From assembly GCA_002840975.1 (NCBI GenBank), contig PHDN01000009.1, forward strand, positions 1 through 64,000: a DNA stretch of 64,000 nt, written 5' to 3'. Shown piece by piece: positions 9,329-17,804 of the stretch. The DNA comes from Bacteroidetes bacterium HGW-Bacteroidetes-16. Its GTDB lineage: Bacteria; Bacteroidota; Bacteroidia; Bacteroidales; F082. The stretch's first letter is position 1. Every line of letters begins with the position of its first letter. Position numbers and translations under genes: made by a program. The notes beneath the pieces are model-generated. The model saw nothing but the letters and a program-made list of their open reading frames with translations. It ran no database searches and was not told the origin of the DNA.

Positions 9329-11812
9329 TCATTCATGGTAATAAATCCGTTTCACCCTTCGCGAAATCCGGCTTAAAATTTCATATGGAATCGTCTGTAC
9401 AATCTCAGAAAGCTGGCTAACCGTGTGTTCTTCATCAAAAACGATTACATCATCATTCTCCATAGCGTTGATTCCGGTTAGGTCAACCATGCACATGTCC
9501 ATGCACACATCCCCGATGATTGGAACCGGAAACCCATTGATGAATAAGTTGGCCCTTTGGTTTCCCAGCGCACGCAACAAACCGTCTGCGTAGCCGATGC
9601 TCACAACTCCTACAGGGGTATTCTTTTCTGCAATCCAGCTTCGGTTGTAACCTACACTCTCCCCTTTTTTTACCTCTCTGATCTGTACCAGCACCGATTT
9701 CAGCCGGACTGCATTGTCCAACTGCATCTCCAAGTCGCCGATGCCATACATGCCGATGCCAACGCGAACCATGTCGAAGTGGGCCTCCGGGAAACGGCTG
9801 ATGCCCCCCGAATTGACCAGATGAAAAAGAATCCTATGGTCGAACTGGTCTGTGGTCAATGTTCTAACTTGTGTTAAATGCTTGATTTGCTCGCGGGTAA
9901 ATTCATCGAAGTCGGGTTTGTCGCTTGCAGCGAGGTGTGAAAAAACCGACTGAAGGTAAAAGTGCGGGTTCTTCTTAATGGCAGAAATGATTTCAGGAAT
10001 TTCCTCCATTCCAAACCCGAGCCGGTGCATCCCGGTATCCACTTTTAAATGGATTTTAACCGGTTTGTTCTGTGGGATAACATTGCGTTTGATGGCTTTC
10101 TCCAGTAATTTGAGGGTACGCAGGTTAAAAATTTCAGGCTCCAGCTGGTGCCTGATCATCGTGTCCAGAGCATGTTCCTCGGGGCTCATTACCATAATGG
10201 GCAAATCGATACCGGCTTTACGCAATTCCACCCCTTCATCTGCATAGGCCACTGCAAGATAATCCACCTGATGATATTGAAGCACATTGGCTATTTCGAA
10301 ACTACCGCCGCCATACGAAAAAGCCTTTACCATGGCCATCACAAGCGTTCCGGGCTGTAGTTTTGACCTGAACTTATTCAGGTTGTTGATGATAGCATTC
10401 AGGTTGATTTCAAGAACAGTTTCATGGGCTTTTTGTTGCAGGATCCTGCTCAATTGTTCAAACTCGAAAACACGCGCCCCCTTAAGTAAAATGGTTTGTC
10501 CTGAGAAACTTGCAAAAGAAAAATTCCTGATAAAGTCCTCTGTACTTTCGAAAAATCGCGATGTAGATTCAAATTTATCAGCTTGCCTGCCAATGGATTG
10601 ACCTATGCCAATCAGGTGGTGTATATTTTTTTCCTTTAGCAGCGAGGCAACATTTGAGTAAAGTTCCACTTCGTTAAGCCCGCTCTGGAAAATATCCGAC
10701 AGGATCACCGTTTTCTGTTTGTGTTGGTTTTGTTGATTTAAAAAATCAATGGCAATCACCAACGAATTAAAATCCGAATTGTAAGCATCGTTGATAATGG
10801 TGCAGTTGTTGATGCCCTCTTTGAGCTCAAGGCGCATGGCGATAGAGGCCAGCAACAACATGCGTTCCTGGATGATAGCCTGTTCGTAACCCAACAGCAA
10901 TAGGGTAGCCCAGCAATGAATGGCGTTTTCGATGGAGGCTTCGTCAACAAAAGGTATTGTAATGTCTATGTTATTGGTTAGATATCGGGCAGAGATGGAT
11001 GTTGATTTTTCTTTAACGGTCACTTTGGTGATGATGAGGTTACAGCTTTCTTCCTTGCCCCAGCTAAAGGTAGAAACCTTGCTGAGGATGCCCGAACGGA
11101 TAATGGATCCCTTGATTTCTTTGTGATCGGCACAATATATCAGGGTATCGACTTTGGTAAAGAGATTTAATTTTTCACCTGTTTTCTGGGTATGGTTAAT
11201 AAAATTCTCATCATGCGCCTGACCGATGTTGGTAAAAATACCAATGGTTGGCTGAATGATGGGCTGTAGTTTTTGCATTTCTTCAGGTTCCGAAATCCCG
11301 GCTTCAAACAAAGCCAGTTCATGGGTTTCGTTCATCTGCCAAACCGAAAGAGGAACGCCAATCTGGGAATTGTAGCTTTTCGGACTCCGGACAATATTTC
11401 TATCGGGATGCATCAATTGAAAGAGCCATTCTTTCACAATGGTTTTCCCGTTGCTACCGGTAATGCCGATAACGGGAATGTTGAAATGTTTGCGGTGTTC
11501 CGATGTCAGGCGCTGCAGCGCGGTTAGCGTGGAGTTAACAACAAAAAACGAGGCTTCCGGATATAGTTCCTGTTCATCATTCAGACGGGATACCACGAAA
11601 TTGCGCACCCCTTTTTTATACAAACTACCAATATAAAGGTGGCCGTCGTTGCGTTTACTTTGCAAAGCAAAAAAAATGGCTCCTTCGGGAGCAATCAGTC
11701 GCCGGCTGTCGATTAAAATATCATAAACCTGTATATCTTCAGGATTTGGACTAACCAACTTAGCCTGCAGGATGTTTGCAATTTCTATTCCGGTATATTT
11801 TCTATGCTGCAT
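9329..11812 (-). CDS. murF-alr: Bifunctional MurF ligase / alanine racemase
   Basis: This 827-residue fusion joins two peptidoglycan enzymes. The first part (about 1-450) has the Mur ligase ATP loop GITGSNGKT, plus the acidic EAGISEPEEM and NDAYNSDFNS motifs, and adds D-Ala-D-Ala to UDP-MurNAc-tripeptide. The second part (about 455-827) has the PLP-lysine block MVKAFSYGGG, MHRLGFGMEE and the SIGYADGL tyrosine block of alanine racemase, which supplies the D-alanine. This fusion is a known Bacteroidota arrangement, and both halves look intact. It sits 53 bases downstream of pdxA on the same strand, so the two are probably co-transcribed. It converges on the VTC gene. Confidence 0.93.
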   Translation of the reverse strand: MQHRKYTGIEIANILQAKLVSPNPEDIQVYDILIDSRRLIAPEGAIFFALQSKRNDGHLYIGSLYKKGVRNFVVSRLNDEQELYPEASFFVVNSTLTALQRLTSEHRKHFNIPVIGITGSNGKTIVKEWLFQLMHPDRNIVRSPKSYNSQIGVPLSVWQMNETHELALFEAGISEPEEMQKLQPIIQPTIGIFTNIGQAHDENFINHTQKTGEKLNLFTKVDTLIYCADHKEIKGSIIRSGILSKVSTFSWGKEESCNLIITKVTVKEKSTSISARYLTNNIDITIPFVDEASIENAIHCWATLLLLGYEQAIIQERMLLLASIAMRLELKEGINNCTIINDAYNSDFNSLVIAIDFLNQQNQHKQKTVILSDIFQSGLNEVELYSNVASLLKEKNIHHLIGIGQSIGRQADKFESTSRFFESTEDFIRNFSFASFSGQTILLKGARVFEFEQLSRILQQKAHETVLEINLNAIINNLNKFRSKLQPGTLVMAMVKAFSYGGGSFEIANVLQYHQVDYLAVAYADEGVELRKAGIDLPIMVMSPEEHALDTMIRHQLEPEIFNLRTLKLLEKAIKRNVIPQNKPVKIHLKVDTGMHRLGFGMEEIPEIISAIKKNPHFYLQSVFSHLAASDKPDFDEFTREQIKHLTQVRTLTTDQFDHRILFHLVNSGGISRFPEAHFDMVRVGIGMYGIGDLEMQLDNAVRLKSVLVQIREVKKGESVGYNRSWIAEKNTPVGVVSIGYADGLLRALGNQRANLFINGFPVPIIGDVCMDMCMVDLTGINAMENDDVIVFDEEHTVSQLSEIVQTIPYEILSRISRRVKRIYYHE

Positions 11813-11865
11813 GCAATCGTAAGATTAAACTGTACTGAAGGTGAATGAAAGCTGTATACCGGAAC

Positions 11866-12990
11866 TTAATCCTGCATCCGGGCTATTTCATCATTATCCT
11901 CCTTATTTTTCCCATTACCCGATTCTTGCAACAAGCCGCTATGGAGCGGATTACTGGTATCTTCGTCAAAATTTTGCCGATTGTTGAAGATATCTACTGC
12001 CAGGTAAATGGCATTACGCAACGAATCTGGAGATGCAATTCCCTGTCCTGCAATATCATAAGCAGTGCCATGAGCAGGCGAGGTACGCACAATCGGTAGC
12101 CCGGCGGTAAAGTTAACTCCCTGTCCGGTAGAGAGCGTCTTAAATGGGATCAATCCCTGGTCGTGGTACATGGCCAGGATTCCATCGTATTTTTGATAGG
12201 CTCCTGCAAAAAATCCATCTGCCGGGAAAGGCCCGAAAACAAGCTTTCCTTTCTTTTTTGCTTTTAAGATGGCAGGATATAACAAGTGTTCTTCTTCATG
12301 ACCAATCTGTCCATTTTCTCCCGCGTGAGGGTTTAATCCCAATAAGGCGATTTTGGGTCTGGAGATACCAAAATCCCTAATCAATGAATCATTTAATACA
12401 TTTATTTTGGTTGTGATCAATTCCTCGGTCACTAAGGTCGGTACCTCGGCAAGGGAAACATGTCCGGTTACGGTACCAATACGCAAGTTTCCTGATACCA
12501 TGAGCATTAGAAACTGATCGGTATGAAATTCACTTGCAAAATATTCGGTGTGACCGGGAAATGGAAAATCATTCGACCTGGTGTTCTCTTTGGTAATGGG
12601 TGCTGTTACTATGACGTTTATTTTGTGCGATTTAAGGTCGGTTACCGCGTGTTTCAAAGCTTCAAATGCATATTCCCCGGCCAGCTTAATAGATTTTCCA
12701 AATTCAATTTTTACCTCGCTGTCGTTCAGGTTGATCAGGTTAATCTTGTTGCTTTTCGCAAATGAAGCATCTCTGACGAGATTATAATTGAACGTAGCAG
12801 CATTCATGTTTTTGCGATTATACGACAGTACCCTGGAAAGCCCATAGATTACCGGAGTAAACAATTCCAATATCCGGTTGTCGTCCAGTGTTTTAATAAT
12901 AATTTCATAATTAATTCCATTCAGGTCACCATGGGTAATCCCCACCCTGATTTTCTTGTCCTTTTCAATTACCGGGTTACCTTTTTGCAT
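11866..12990 (-). CDS. pdxA: 4-hydroxythreonine-4-phosphate dehydrogenase
   Basis: The 374-residue protein oxidises 4-phosphohydroxy-threonine in pyridoxal 5'-phosphate synthesis. Family landmarks are VGITHGDLNGINYEIIIKTL near the N-terminus, TAPITKENTR, FPGHTEYFA (metal histidine), LGLNPHAGENG and MYHDQGLIPFKTL. The N-terminal motif differs from the common GDPxGIGPE form (GDLNGINYE here), as often seen in Bacteroidota. The last 30 residues form a polar tail beyond the usual family length of about 330. The product is needed by the PLP enzyme alanine racemase encoded next in the likely operon. A -7 box lies at 13080-13087. Confidence 0.9.
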   Translation of the reverse strand: MQKGNPVIEKDKKIRVGITHGDLNGINYEIIIKTLDDNRILELFTPVIYGLSRVLSYNRKNMNAATFNYNLVRDASFAKSNKINLINLNDSEVKIEFGKSIKLAGEYAFEALKHAVTDLKSHKINVIVTAPITKENTRSNDFPFPGHTEYFASEFHTDQFLMLMVSGNLRIGTVTGHVSLAEVPTLVTEELITTKINVLNDSLIRDFGISRPKIALLGLNPHAGENGQIGHEEEHLLYPAILKAKKKGKLVFGPFPADGFFAGAYQKYDGILAMYHDQGLIPFKTLSTGQGVNFTAGLPIVRTSPAHGTAYDIAGQGIASPDSLRNAIYLAVDIFNNRQNFDEDTSNPLHSGLLQESGNGKNKEDNDEIARMQD

Positions 12991-13079
12991 AAGTCGAAGT
13001 TTTTTCCAATCCTGAAAATCTTATTGTTTTGAACAAAATACAGAGTTCTTAACAAATTCACGCTGTAGATTTATGATGA

Positions 13080-13087
13080 CAAAAGTA
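13080..13087 (-). promoter_or_regulatory. Bacteroidota -7 promoter box (TACTTTTG) for pdxA-murF
   Basis: Minus-strand TACTTTTG lies about 90 bases before pdxA, in the 255-base divergent region shared with obgE. No -33 at ideal spacing was seen. Confidence 0.4.
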
Positions 13088-13245
13088 CAATAATTTGTCC
13101 GCATTCGCTTCGCCCAATTCTTGCGAATAAACGAAACAAGTGAAAACAAATGATCTAATCTTCATGGTTCTTCGTTCCATGTTACTATATTTAACACTTT
13201 TGCAAATGATTGTTCTCTTGTAAGAACTAGAAATAAGATCATATT

Positions 13246-14262
13246 ATGGCGACATCAAATTTTGTTGATTATGTCCGTATTTTCTGTCGTTCAGGCGATG
13301 GTGGCAGCGGCTCGGTACATTTCAGGCGTGAGAAATACATTCCTTTTGGTGGTCCTGACGGAGGCGATGGAGGCAAAGGTGGCGACATCGTCATGGTTGG
13401 AAATGCCCAGATGTGGACATTGCTTCATCTAAGATACACCCGTCACCTGAGGGCCGAACACGGTGGAAATGGAGCTGGTCAGCAAAGAACGGGTTCCAGC
13501 GCCCCGGATATATTGATTCAGGTGCCTTTGGGCACCATCGCCCGAAACAACGAAACAGGTGAAATGATGGGTGAGATCATTACCGAAGGTCAACAAATAG
13601 TGCTATTGCACGGAGGACGAGGTGGTCAGGGGAATGAGCATTTTAAGACAGCCACTAATCAGGCTCCAAAGTTTGCCCAGCCCGGAGACGAAGGGTTGGA
13701 AGCATCCATTGTTTTTGAATTGAAAATACTTGCCGATGTAGGTCTTGTAGGATTTCCAAATGCGGGAAAATCTACACTATTATCCGTACTGTCGGCTGCC
13801 CGTCCCGAAATTGCCGATTATCCTTTCACAACATTGGTACCTAATCTGGGTATGGTAGCCTACCGCAATCAACAATCGTTTGTTATGGCCGACATTCCGG
13901 GGATTATTGAAGGGGCTCACGAAGGAAAAGGGTTGGGCTTGAGATTTTTACGGCATATTGAACGAAATTCAATCCTGCTCTTTATGGTTCCGGCAGATGC
14001 GGATGACATTACCAAACAATATCAGATTTTGCTCAATGAATTGAGGCAATATAACCCTGAACTGCTTGATAAACAGCGAATATTGGCCATTTCAAAATCA
14101 GACATGCTTGATGAGGATCTAATCAGCGAAATCGCACCTTCCCTGCCTGCCTCCATACCCCATATTTTTATTTCTTCCATTACCAATTATAAAATCATGG
14201 AGCTTAAGGATCTCATCTGGCGATCGTTGAACATGCCAGAAAACGTCCCTGGTAAAGGTTAA
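13246..14262 (+). CDS. obgE: Obg family GTPase
   Basis: The 338-residue protein has the glycine-rich Obg domain at its N-terminus ([14 protein letters not shown] and [13 protein letters not shown]) followed by a G domain. The G domain has P-loop GFPNAGKST, switch-[18 protein letters not shown], and AISKSDML standing in for the NKxD base-specificity motif. It acts in 50S ribosome maturation and stress responses in the cytoplasm. It ends at the G domain, like other short Bacteroidota forms, and lacks an extended C-terminal OCT domain. In many relatives obgE follows adk, but here the adk-like gene is 40 kb away. It converges on the next T9SS gene with a 10-base gap. Confidence 0.95.
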   Translation: MATSNFVDYVRIFCRSGDGGSGSVHFRREKYIPFGGPDGGDGGKGGDIVMVGNAQMWTLLHLRYTRHLRAEHGGNGAGQQRTGSSAPDILIQVPLGTIARNNETGEMMGEIITEGQQIVLLHGGRGGQGNEHFKTATNQAPKFAQPGDEGLEASIVFELKILADVGLVGFPNAGKSTLLSVLSAARPEIADYPFTTLVPNLGMVAYRNQQSFVMADIPGIIEGAHEGKGLGLRFLRHIERNSILLFMVPADADDITKQYQILLNELRQYNPELLDKQRILAISKSDMLDEDLISEIAPSLPASIPHIFISSITNYKIMELKDLIWRSLNMPENVPGKG

Positions 14263-14272
14263 GTGATAACAA

Positions 14273-16372
14273 TTATTTTTTAATGAACATTTGTGATACC
14301 AGGGCCTTGTCAACAATGAGCCGTAAAATATAAACTCCGGGGGGCAAGTGTCCAACGGGTATCGAGAGGGTATTTACCGGTTCCGTTTTACTGTCCATCA
14401 CCCGCAATCCGGCAGTATTAATTACCGTGTAATTTAAAATCCTATAGGTGTCTTCATGGCAAACAACTTGAAGAACCTGGTTAACGGGATTGGGATAAAC
14501 ATCTGTTGTTCCGGGCTCCTGGTGCCGGGTTATTCCCACATACCATGTAGTAAATGTACTTGGATCGGACCATCTGCTGATGGCCAAATCAGAACAGACA
14601 GCTCTGACATAAAAATCATAACCCGTGCCGGGGTTCAAATTTTCGAGCTGATATTGGGTCTCAACTAAATTGCTAACCAACTCTCCACCGGTAATCGTGT
14701 CGAAACCGGTAGTTCCCCATAACAATTCCCATTCCTGCTCGATTCCCGATGGCAACCAATAAAGCAAAGCGCTGGTTTCTGACAAGTTATCAGCAAACAG
14801 TCCCACGGGAGCCGAACAATCGGTGATGTATTGAAAGTTAGCTATTAAATTTCGATTCGCGTTGGCAATAAAAGTAAACATGGAATCGTACGAAACCGCC
14901 TGTCCGCCTTCGGTCCATGCAATGAAACGGTATTCCTCAAAGGGTGTTGCAACCAAGGTAACTGTATCACCAAATGAGTATTCCCCACTCCCTGAAGTAG
15001 TTCCATAATCCGGGTTATTGGGCATAGCAGAGATGGTGTAAATATCAATTCCAAAGACCGCACTCAGGTTGACATCGTTGGGAGGCATAACAAAGGTATA
15101 ATCTGCTTCATACGAAACAATCTCGTTGTTAAGCATCCAGCAGATAAAATGATATCCTGTTGAAGCATTGGCCGATACCGTAACCACCGATCCATAACTA
15201 TAACTCCCCGATCCCAATACATTTCCACCCTCAGTGGGTATGGCAACTAAAAAAACCTCATAGGAGTTAATAAGGTAACCGGCAACCAGCGTATCGTCGG
15301 AAGTAGCTTTTACGAAGGTGTACACCGAATCGTCAGACACGACAACCGTATCTTTCGTCCAGTTGGTAAAGTGAAATCCTGGTTCGGGGATAGCGGTAAT
15401 GGTTACCGTGTCACCAATGAAATAGCTTCCTCCTCCCAGAGCAATACCAGCTGTATCAGGATTGTTCAGCAGCTCAACAGCCCAAAGGGAACGGACAACA
15501 CCATTAGAAAATACCGATGCAGCCACCACGCCATTGTTGTAAACTTTTGAACCAGGGAGTAAGGACGTAATGGTATTGGTATCACCCACATACTTAAAAG
15601 TCAAAAACAAGAGGGTGTCTGCCTCGGTAAAATTGATCGGTAAGATGTCGTTCTCCCAGGCAACAATTAACACCTCCCCTGTATTACTAACAGTAACACC
15701 GGATATTGCCGATTCCACAAAACCATTGTATTGAAGCTGAAGGCTATCGTAACCCACACGCAAAAACACTTTATTCACCAGATCATAACCGGCTCCCTGT
15801 GCAATCAGGGGCATCTGGAATATCTCGTCGGATATAACAACCACCGAATCCTGCTGAACACTTCCAACCGGAGGTATTTGACTAATAGTCCCTCCCTCAT
15901 ATACAACTCCTGTGATCGTTTGTAGGTTCTTATTGGAGATTTCGCATCCGGGTTTAAATTCTAAATCAGCCGAAAACCCTCCAAAATAATTAAGCTTTAA
16001 ATCCAGTAATTTTCCATTCAGGTCATGACCTACACCAAAAGGGGCCGTATAAGTGATTGTGATTTCATTTAAAAGCAAATTATAATTCGCGAGCCAGCTA
16101 CCCGGAATCGTCATATTTTGTATGCCCAGAAATTCAACCAACAGCGTATCAAACTCAATGCGCAATGTAATAGCAGCTACCTGACCCTGGTCTCCGGTAA
16201 AATTTAATGCGTCTACCTGAAGTAACAATTCTCCCGGAGCCACCACGGCATCGTGAATATCAATTAATGGCGCATCTGTTGGTAGATTCCGGGATATGTT
16301 GTTTTGTGCAACAACGTTACCCGACCAGGCTGTCACAAAACTAAAAGCAATTACAAGGAATAGAATGCGCAT
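14273..16372 (-). CDS. Secreted cohesin-like / InlB-B-repeat / FN3 protein with T9SS tail
   Basis: The 699-residue protein has a signal peptide (first 22 residues, ending VVAQ). Two cohesin-like beta-sandwich domains follow (about 30-300; motifs ITLRIEFDTLLVEFLGIQ and VFLRVGYDSLQLQYNG). Three divergent InlB-type repeats come next (about 310-520; each with F-x-x-W, as in PGFHFTNWTKD, TGYHFICWML, EYRFIAWTEGG). A fibronectin type III domain precedes YPNPVNQVLQV and a type A T9SS sorting domain. The architecture indicates a cell-surface or released adhesin/scaffold. Cohesins bind dockerins in cellulosomes, but partner binding is not shown here. It is the last of a same-strand set of related genes and has its own -7 box. 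Confidence 0.8.
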   Translation of the reverse strand: MRILFLVIAFSFVTAWSGNVVAQNNISRNLPTDAPLIDIHDAVVAPGELLLQVDALNFTGDQGQVAAITLRIEFDTLLVEFLGIQNMTIPGSWLANYNLLLNEITITYTAPFGVGHDLNGKLLDLKLNYFGGFSADLEFKPGCEISNKNLQTITGVVYEGGTISQIPPVGSVQQDSVVVISDEIFQMPLIAQGAGYDLVNKVFLRVGYDSLQLQYNGFVESAISGVTVSNTGEVLIVAWENDILPINFTEADTLLFLTFKYVGDTNTITSLLPGSKVYNNGVVAASVFSNGVVRSLWAVELLNNPDTAGIALGGGSYFIGDTVTITAIPEPGFHFTNWTKDTVVVSDDSVYTFVKATSDDTLVAGYLINSYEVFLVAIPTEGGNVLGSGSYSYGSVVTVSANASTGYHFICWMLNNEIVSYEADYTFVMPPNDVNLSAVFGIDIYTISAMPNNPDYGTTSGSGEYSFGDTVTLVATPFEEYRFIAWTEGGQAVSYDSMFTFIANANRNLIANFQYITDCSAPVGLFADNLSETSALLYWLPSGIEQEWELLWGTTGFDTITGGELVSNLVETQYQLENLNPGTGYDFYVRAVCSDLAISRWSDPSTFTTWYVGITRHQEPGTTDVYPNPVNQVLQVVCHEDTYRILNYTVINTAGLRVMDSKTEPVNTLSIPVGHLPPGVYILRLIVDKALVSQMFIKK

Positions 16373-16481
16373 TTAACCGATAATTCTGATGGATTAATAA
16401 AGTTTAAATTCTGAAAAACTGATAAGTTTCAACCTGTCCCCTACTGTACATGCCCATACTTTCTGCGGAACAGATGTTGGA

Positions 16482-16489
16482 CAAAAATA
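16482..16489 (-). promoter_or_regulatory. Bacteroidota -7 promoter box (TATTTTTG)
   Basis: Minus-strand TATTTTTG lies about 110 bases before the 699-residue cohesin protein. It matches TAnnTTTG and suggests separate transcription from the genes upstream. Confidence 0.4.
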
Positions 16490-16524
16490 CAAACTTAGTA
16501 TACAAAAACACCGGTCATGACCGA

Positions 16525-17373
16525 TTAAAATGAAATACCATTCATTAAACCCAGTCTGACCAAAGCTAAAATAATAAACATGACAACCATAGGAAAATAG
16601 GAGAGCTCACAATTTTTCGTCTTCAACTGCTTTTTATCATCACTATGCGTTTTAAACCGGATAGAATTAAGCGACTTATGCTGATAAAACAGACCCGCAA
16701 TAAAAAACACAAAGGAAAACAGAAGGTATATATCAACATAATAATACATGCCCAGGTGAGGTATTTTGAGTAAAATAATCACTACCAGGCCTAAGAGGAT
16801 GGGAAGAACCATTTGATTGATAAAAAAACTGGTTACATTGCTTCCCGACAATTTCGGCAGGTATAAATTGGCTGACACGCAAACGTGCTTCTGGGCTTTA
16901 TATCCAAAGAATAGCAAGGCGGCAACAGAGATCATGGCCAATATCAGCCGCAGGAAAAAGGGGATACCATAGGCCCTCAGCGCTGCTCCTATTCCAAAAT
17001 TAAAAAACGCGCCAACAATGATGTTTCCAACGAACCAGATGAGCGAAATCAAATATATCCACAAATACAATAGCTTAACTCCTCTAAAATACTTGCGTTG
17101 TTTCCTGTACAAATACTCGAACAGAACGGCGGTAACCAGGGTAAAAGCATTTCCTACAAAAAAAACCAGAAGTATATAATCAGTGGTCCACTTTTTACCC
17201 GAATGGGTAAACCCGTAATAATACAGCTCCACATCAAAACCCAGCCAACTGGTAAGAAAACATGAAAAAATATTAAACGAGAAAACAACCAAATAATAGG
17301 CAATGACAAAATAGACCAATGAATTGATAACAATACATCTGTTAAACCTGTTAGAACCAAATTTTGCAGTCAT
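16525..17373 (-). CDS. Polytopic membrane protein of unknown function
   Basis: The 282-residue protein has six to seven predicted membrane segments, including LVYFVIAYYLVVFSFNIF near residue 20 and a final IILALVRLGLMNGISF segment. A soluble polar loop lies around residues 225-245. I recognise no family. It does not show the Cys/Arg/His residues expected of an exosortase, although such a partner would be of interest next to the small sorting-tail protein encoded upstream (17514-17777). A terminator separates the two genes, so they are probably not one transcript. Confidence 0.65.
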   Translation of the reverse strand: MTAKFGSNRFNRCIVINSLVYFVIAYYLVVFSFNIFSCFLTSWLGFDVELYYYGFTHSGKKWTTDYILLVFFVGNAFTLVTAVLFEYLYRKQRKYFRGVKLLYLWIYLISLIWFVGNIIVGAFFNFGIGAALRAYGIPFFLRLILAMISVAALLFFGYKAQKHVCVSANLYLPKLSGSNVTSFFINQMVLPILLGLVVIILLKIPHLGMYYYVDIYLLFSFVFFIAGLFYQHKSLNSIRFKTHSDDKKQLKTKNCELSYFPMVVMFIILALVRLGLMNGISF

Positions 17374-17458
17374 GATTTTGAGTTTTTGTGTAAAGTTAAA
17401 AATTTATTTAAATTTCCACCAAGCTTTTTGATGACTTTTTAAAAAAAGTGCTCAAGAA

Positions 17459-17491
17459 AAAAACCCAGGTTAATAATTAACCCGGGTTTTT
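17459..17491 (-). terminator. Terminator after the small sorting-tail protein
   Basis: A 15-base stem with one mismatch (arms 17459-17473 and 17477-17491, around a 3-base loop) is followed on the minus strand by a run of seven T. It ends the 22811-to-17514 transcription unit. Confidence 0.8.
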
Positions 17492-17513
17492 GAGTGTTAA
17501 GCAATTCAGGAGA

Positions 17514-17777
17514 TTAGTCTTCCAATGCTTCCTGATTTTCTTTAAAGAGGGTATAGACTTTTTTGCCGCCATAAGCAGCTCCAAGACCCATCAAAATGAG
17601 AGTTCCTCCTCCAATAGGGGCTCCACCGCCGCCAATTGGAGGCTCCCCACCTGGACCAGGTTCTCCACCCGGATCGCCGGGTTCTCCCACTGCAGGGGCG
17701 TGAGTTTGAGCCATAACTACAAATGACAACACAAAAAAGAAACTTGTCAAGATTATCGGTATTAATTTTTTCTTCAT
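17514..17777 (-). CDS. Small secreted Gly/Pro-rich protein with sorting-signal-like C-terminus
   Basis: The 87-residue product has a signal peptide (MKKKLIPIILTSFFFVLSFVV, ending MAQ). A Gly/Pro/Glu-rich linker with repeated GGEP units follows, then PIGGGTLILMGLGAAYGGKK and an acidic tail. The order of linker, Pro-Ile-Gly, short hydrophobic helix and Lys-Lys resembles the PID-CTERM sorting signals annotated in Bacteroidota. The canonical PID is PIG here, so the assignment is tentative. It lies 27 bases after a cohesin-domain gene, probably the last gene of that operon. Such tiny proteins can be an anchored surface peptide or linker; their function is unknown. Confidence 0.6.
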   Translation of the reverse strand: MKKKLIPIILTSFFFVLSFVVMAQTHAPAVGEPGDPGGEPGPGGEPPIGGGGAPIGGGTLILMGLGAAYGGKKVYTLFKENQEALED

Positions 17778-17804
17778 CTTATTCTATTTTTTATGGTTGT
17801 CAAA

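Noticed and set aside
16525-17373. Exosortase partner for the small sorting-tail protein
   Set aside because: The expected Cys, Arg and His catalytic residues were not seen in membrane segments.
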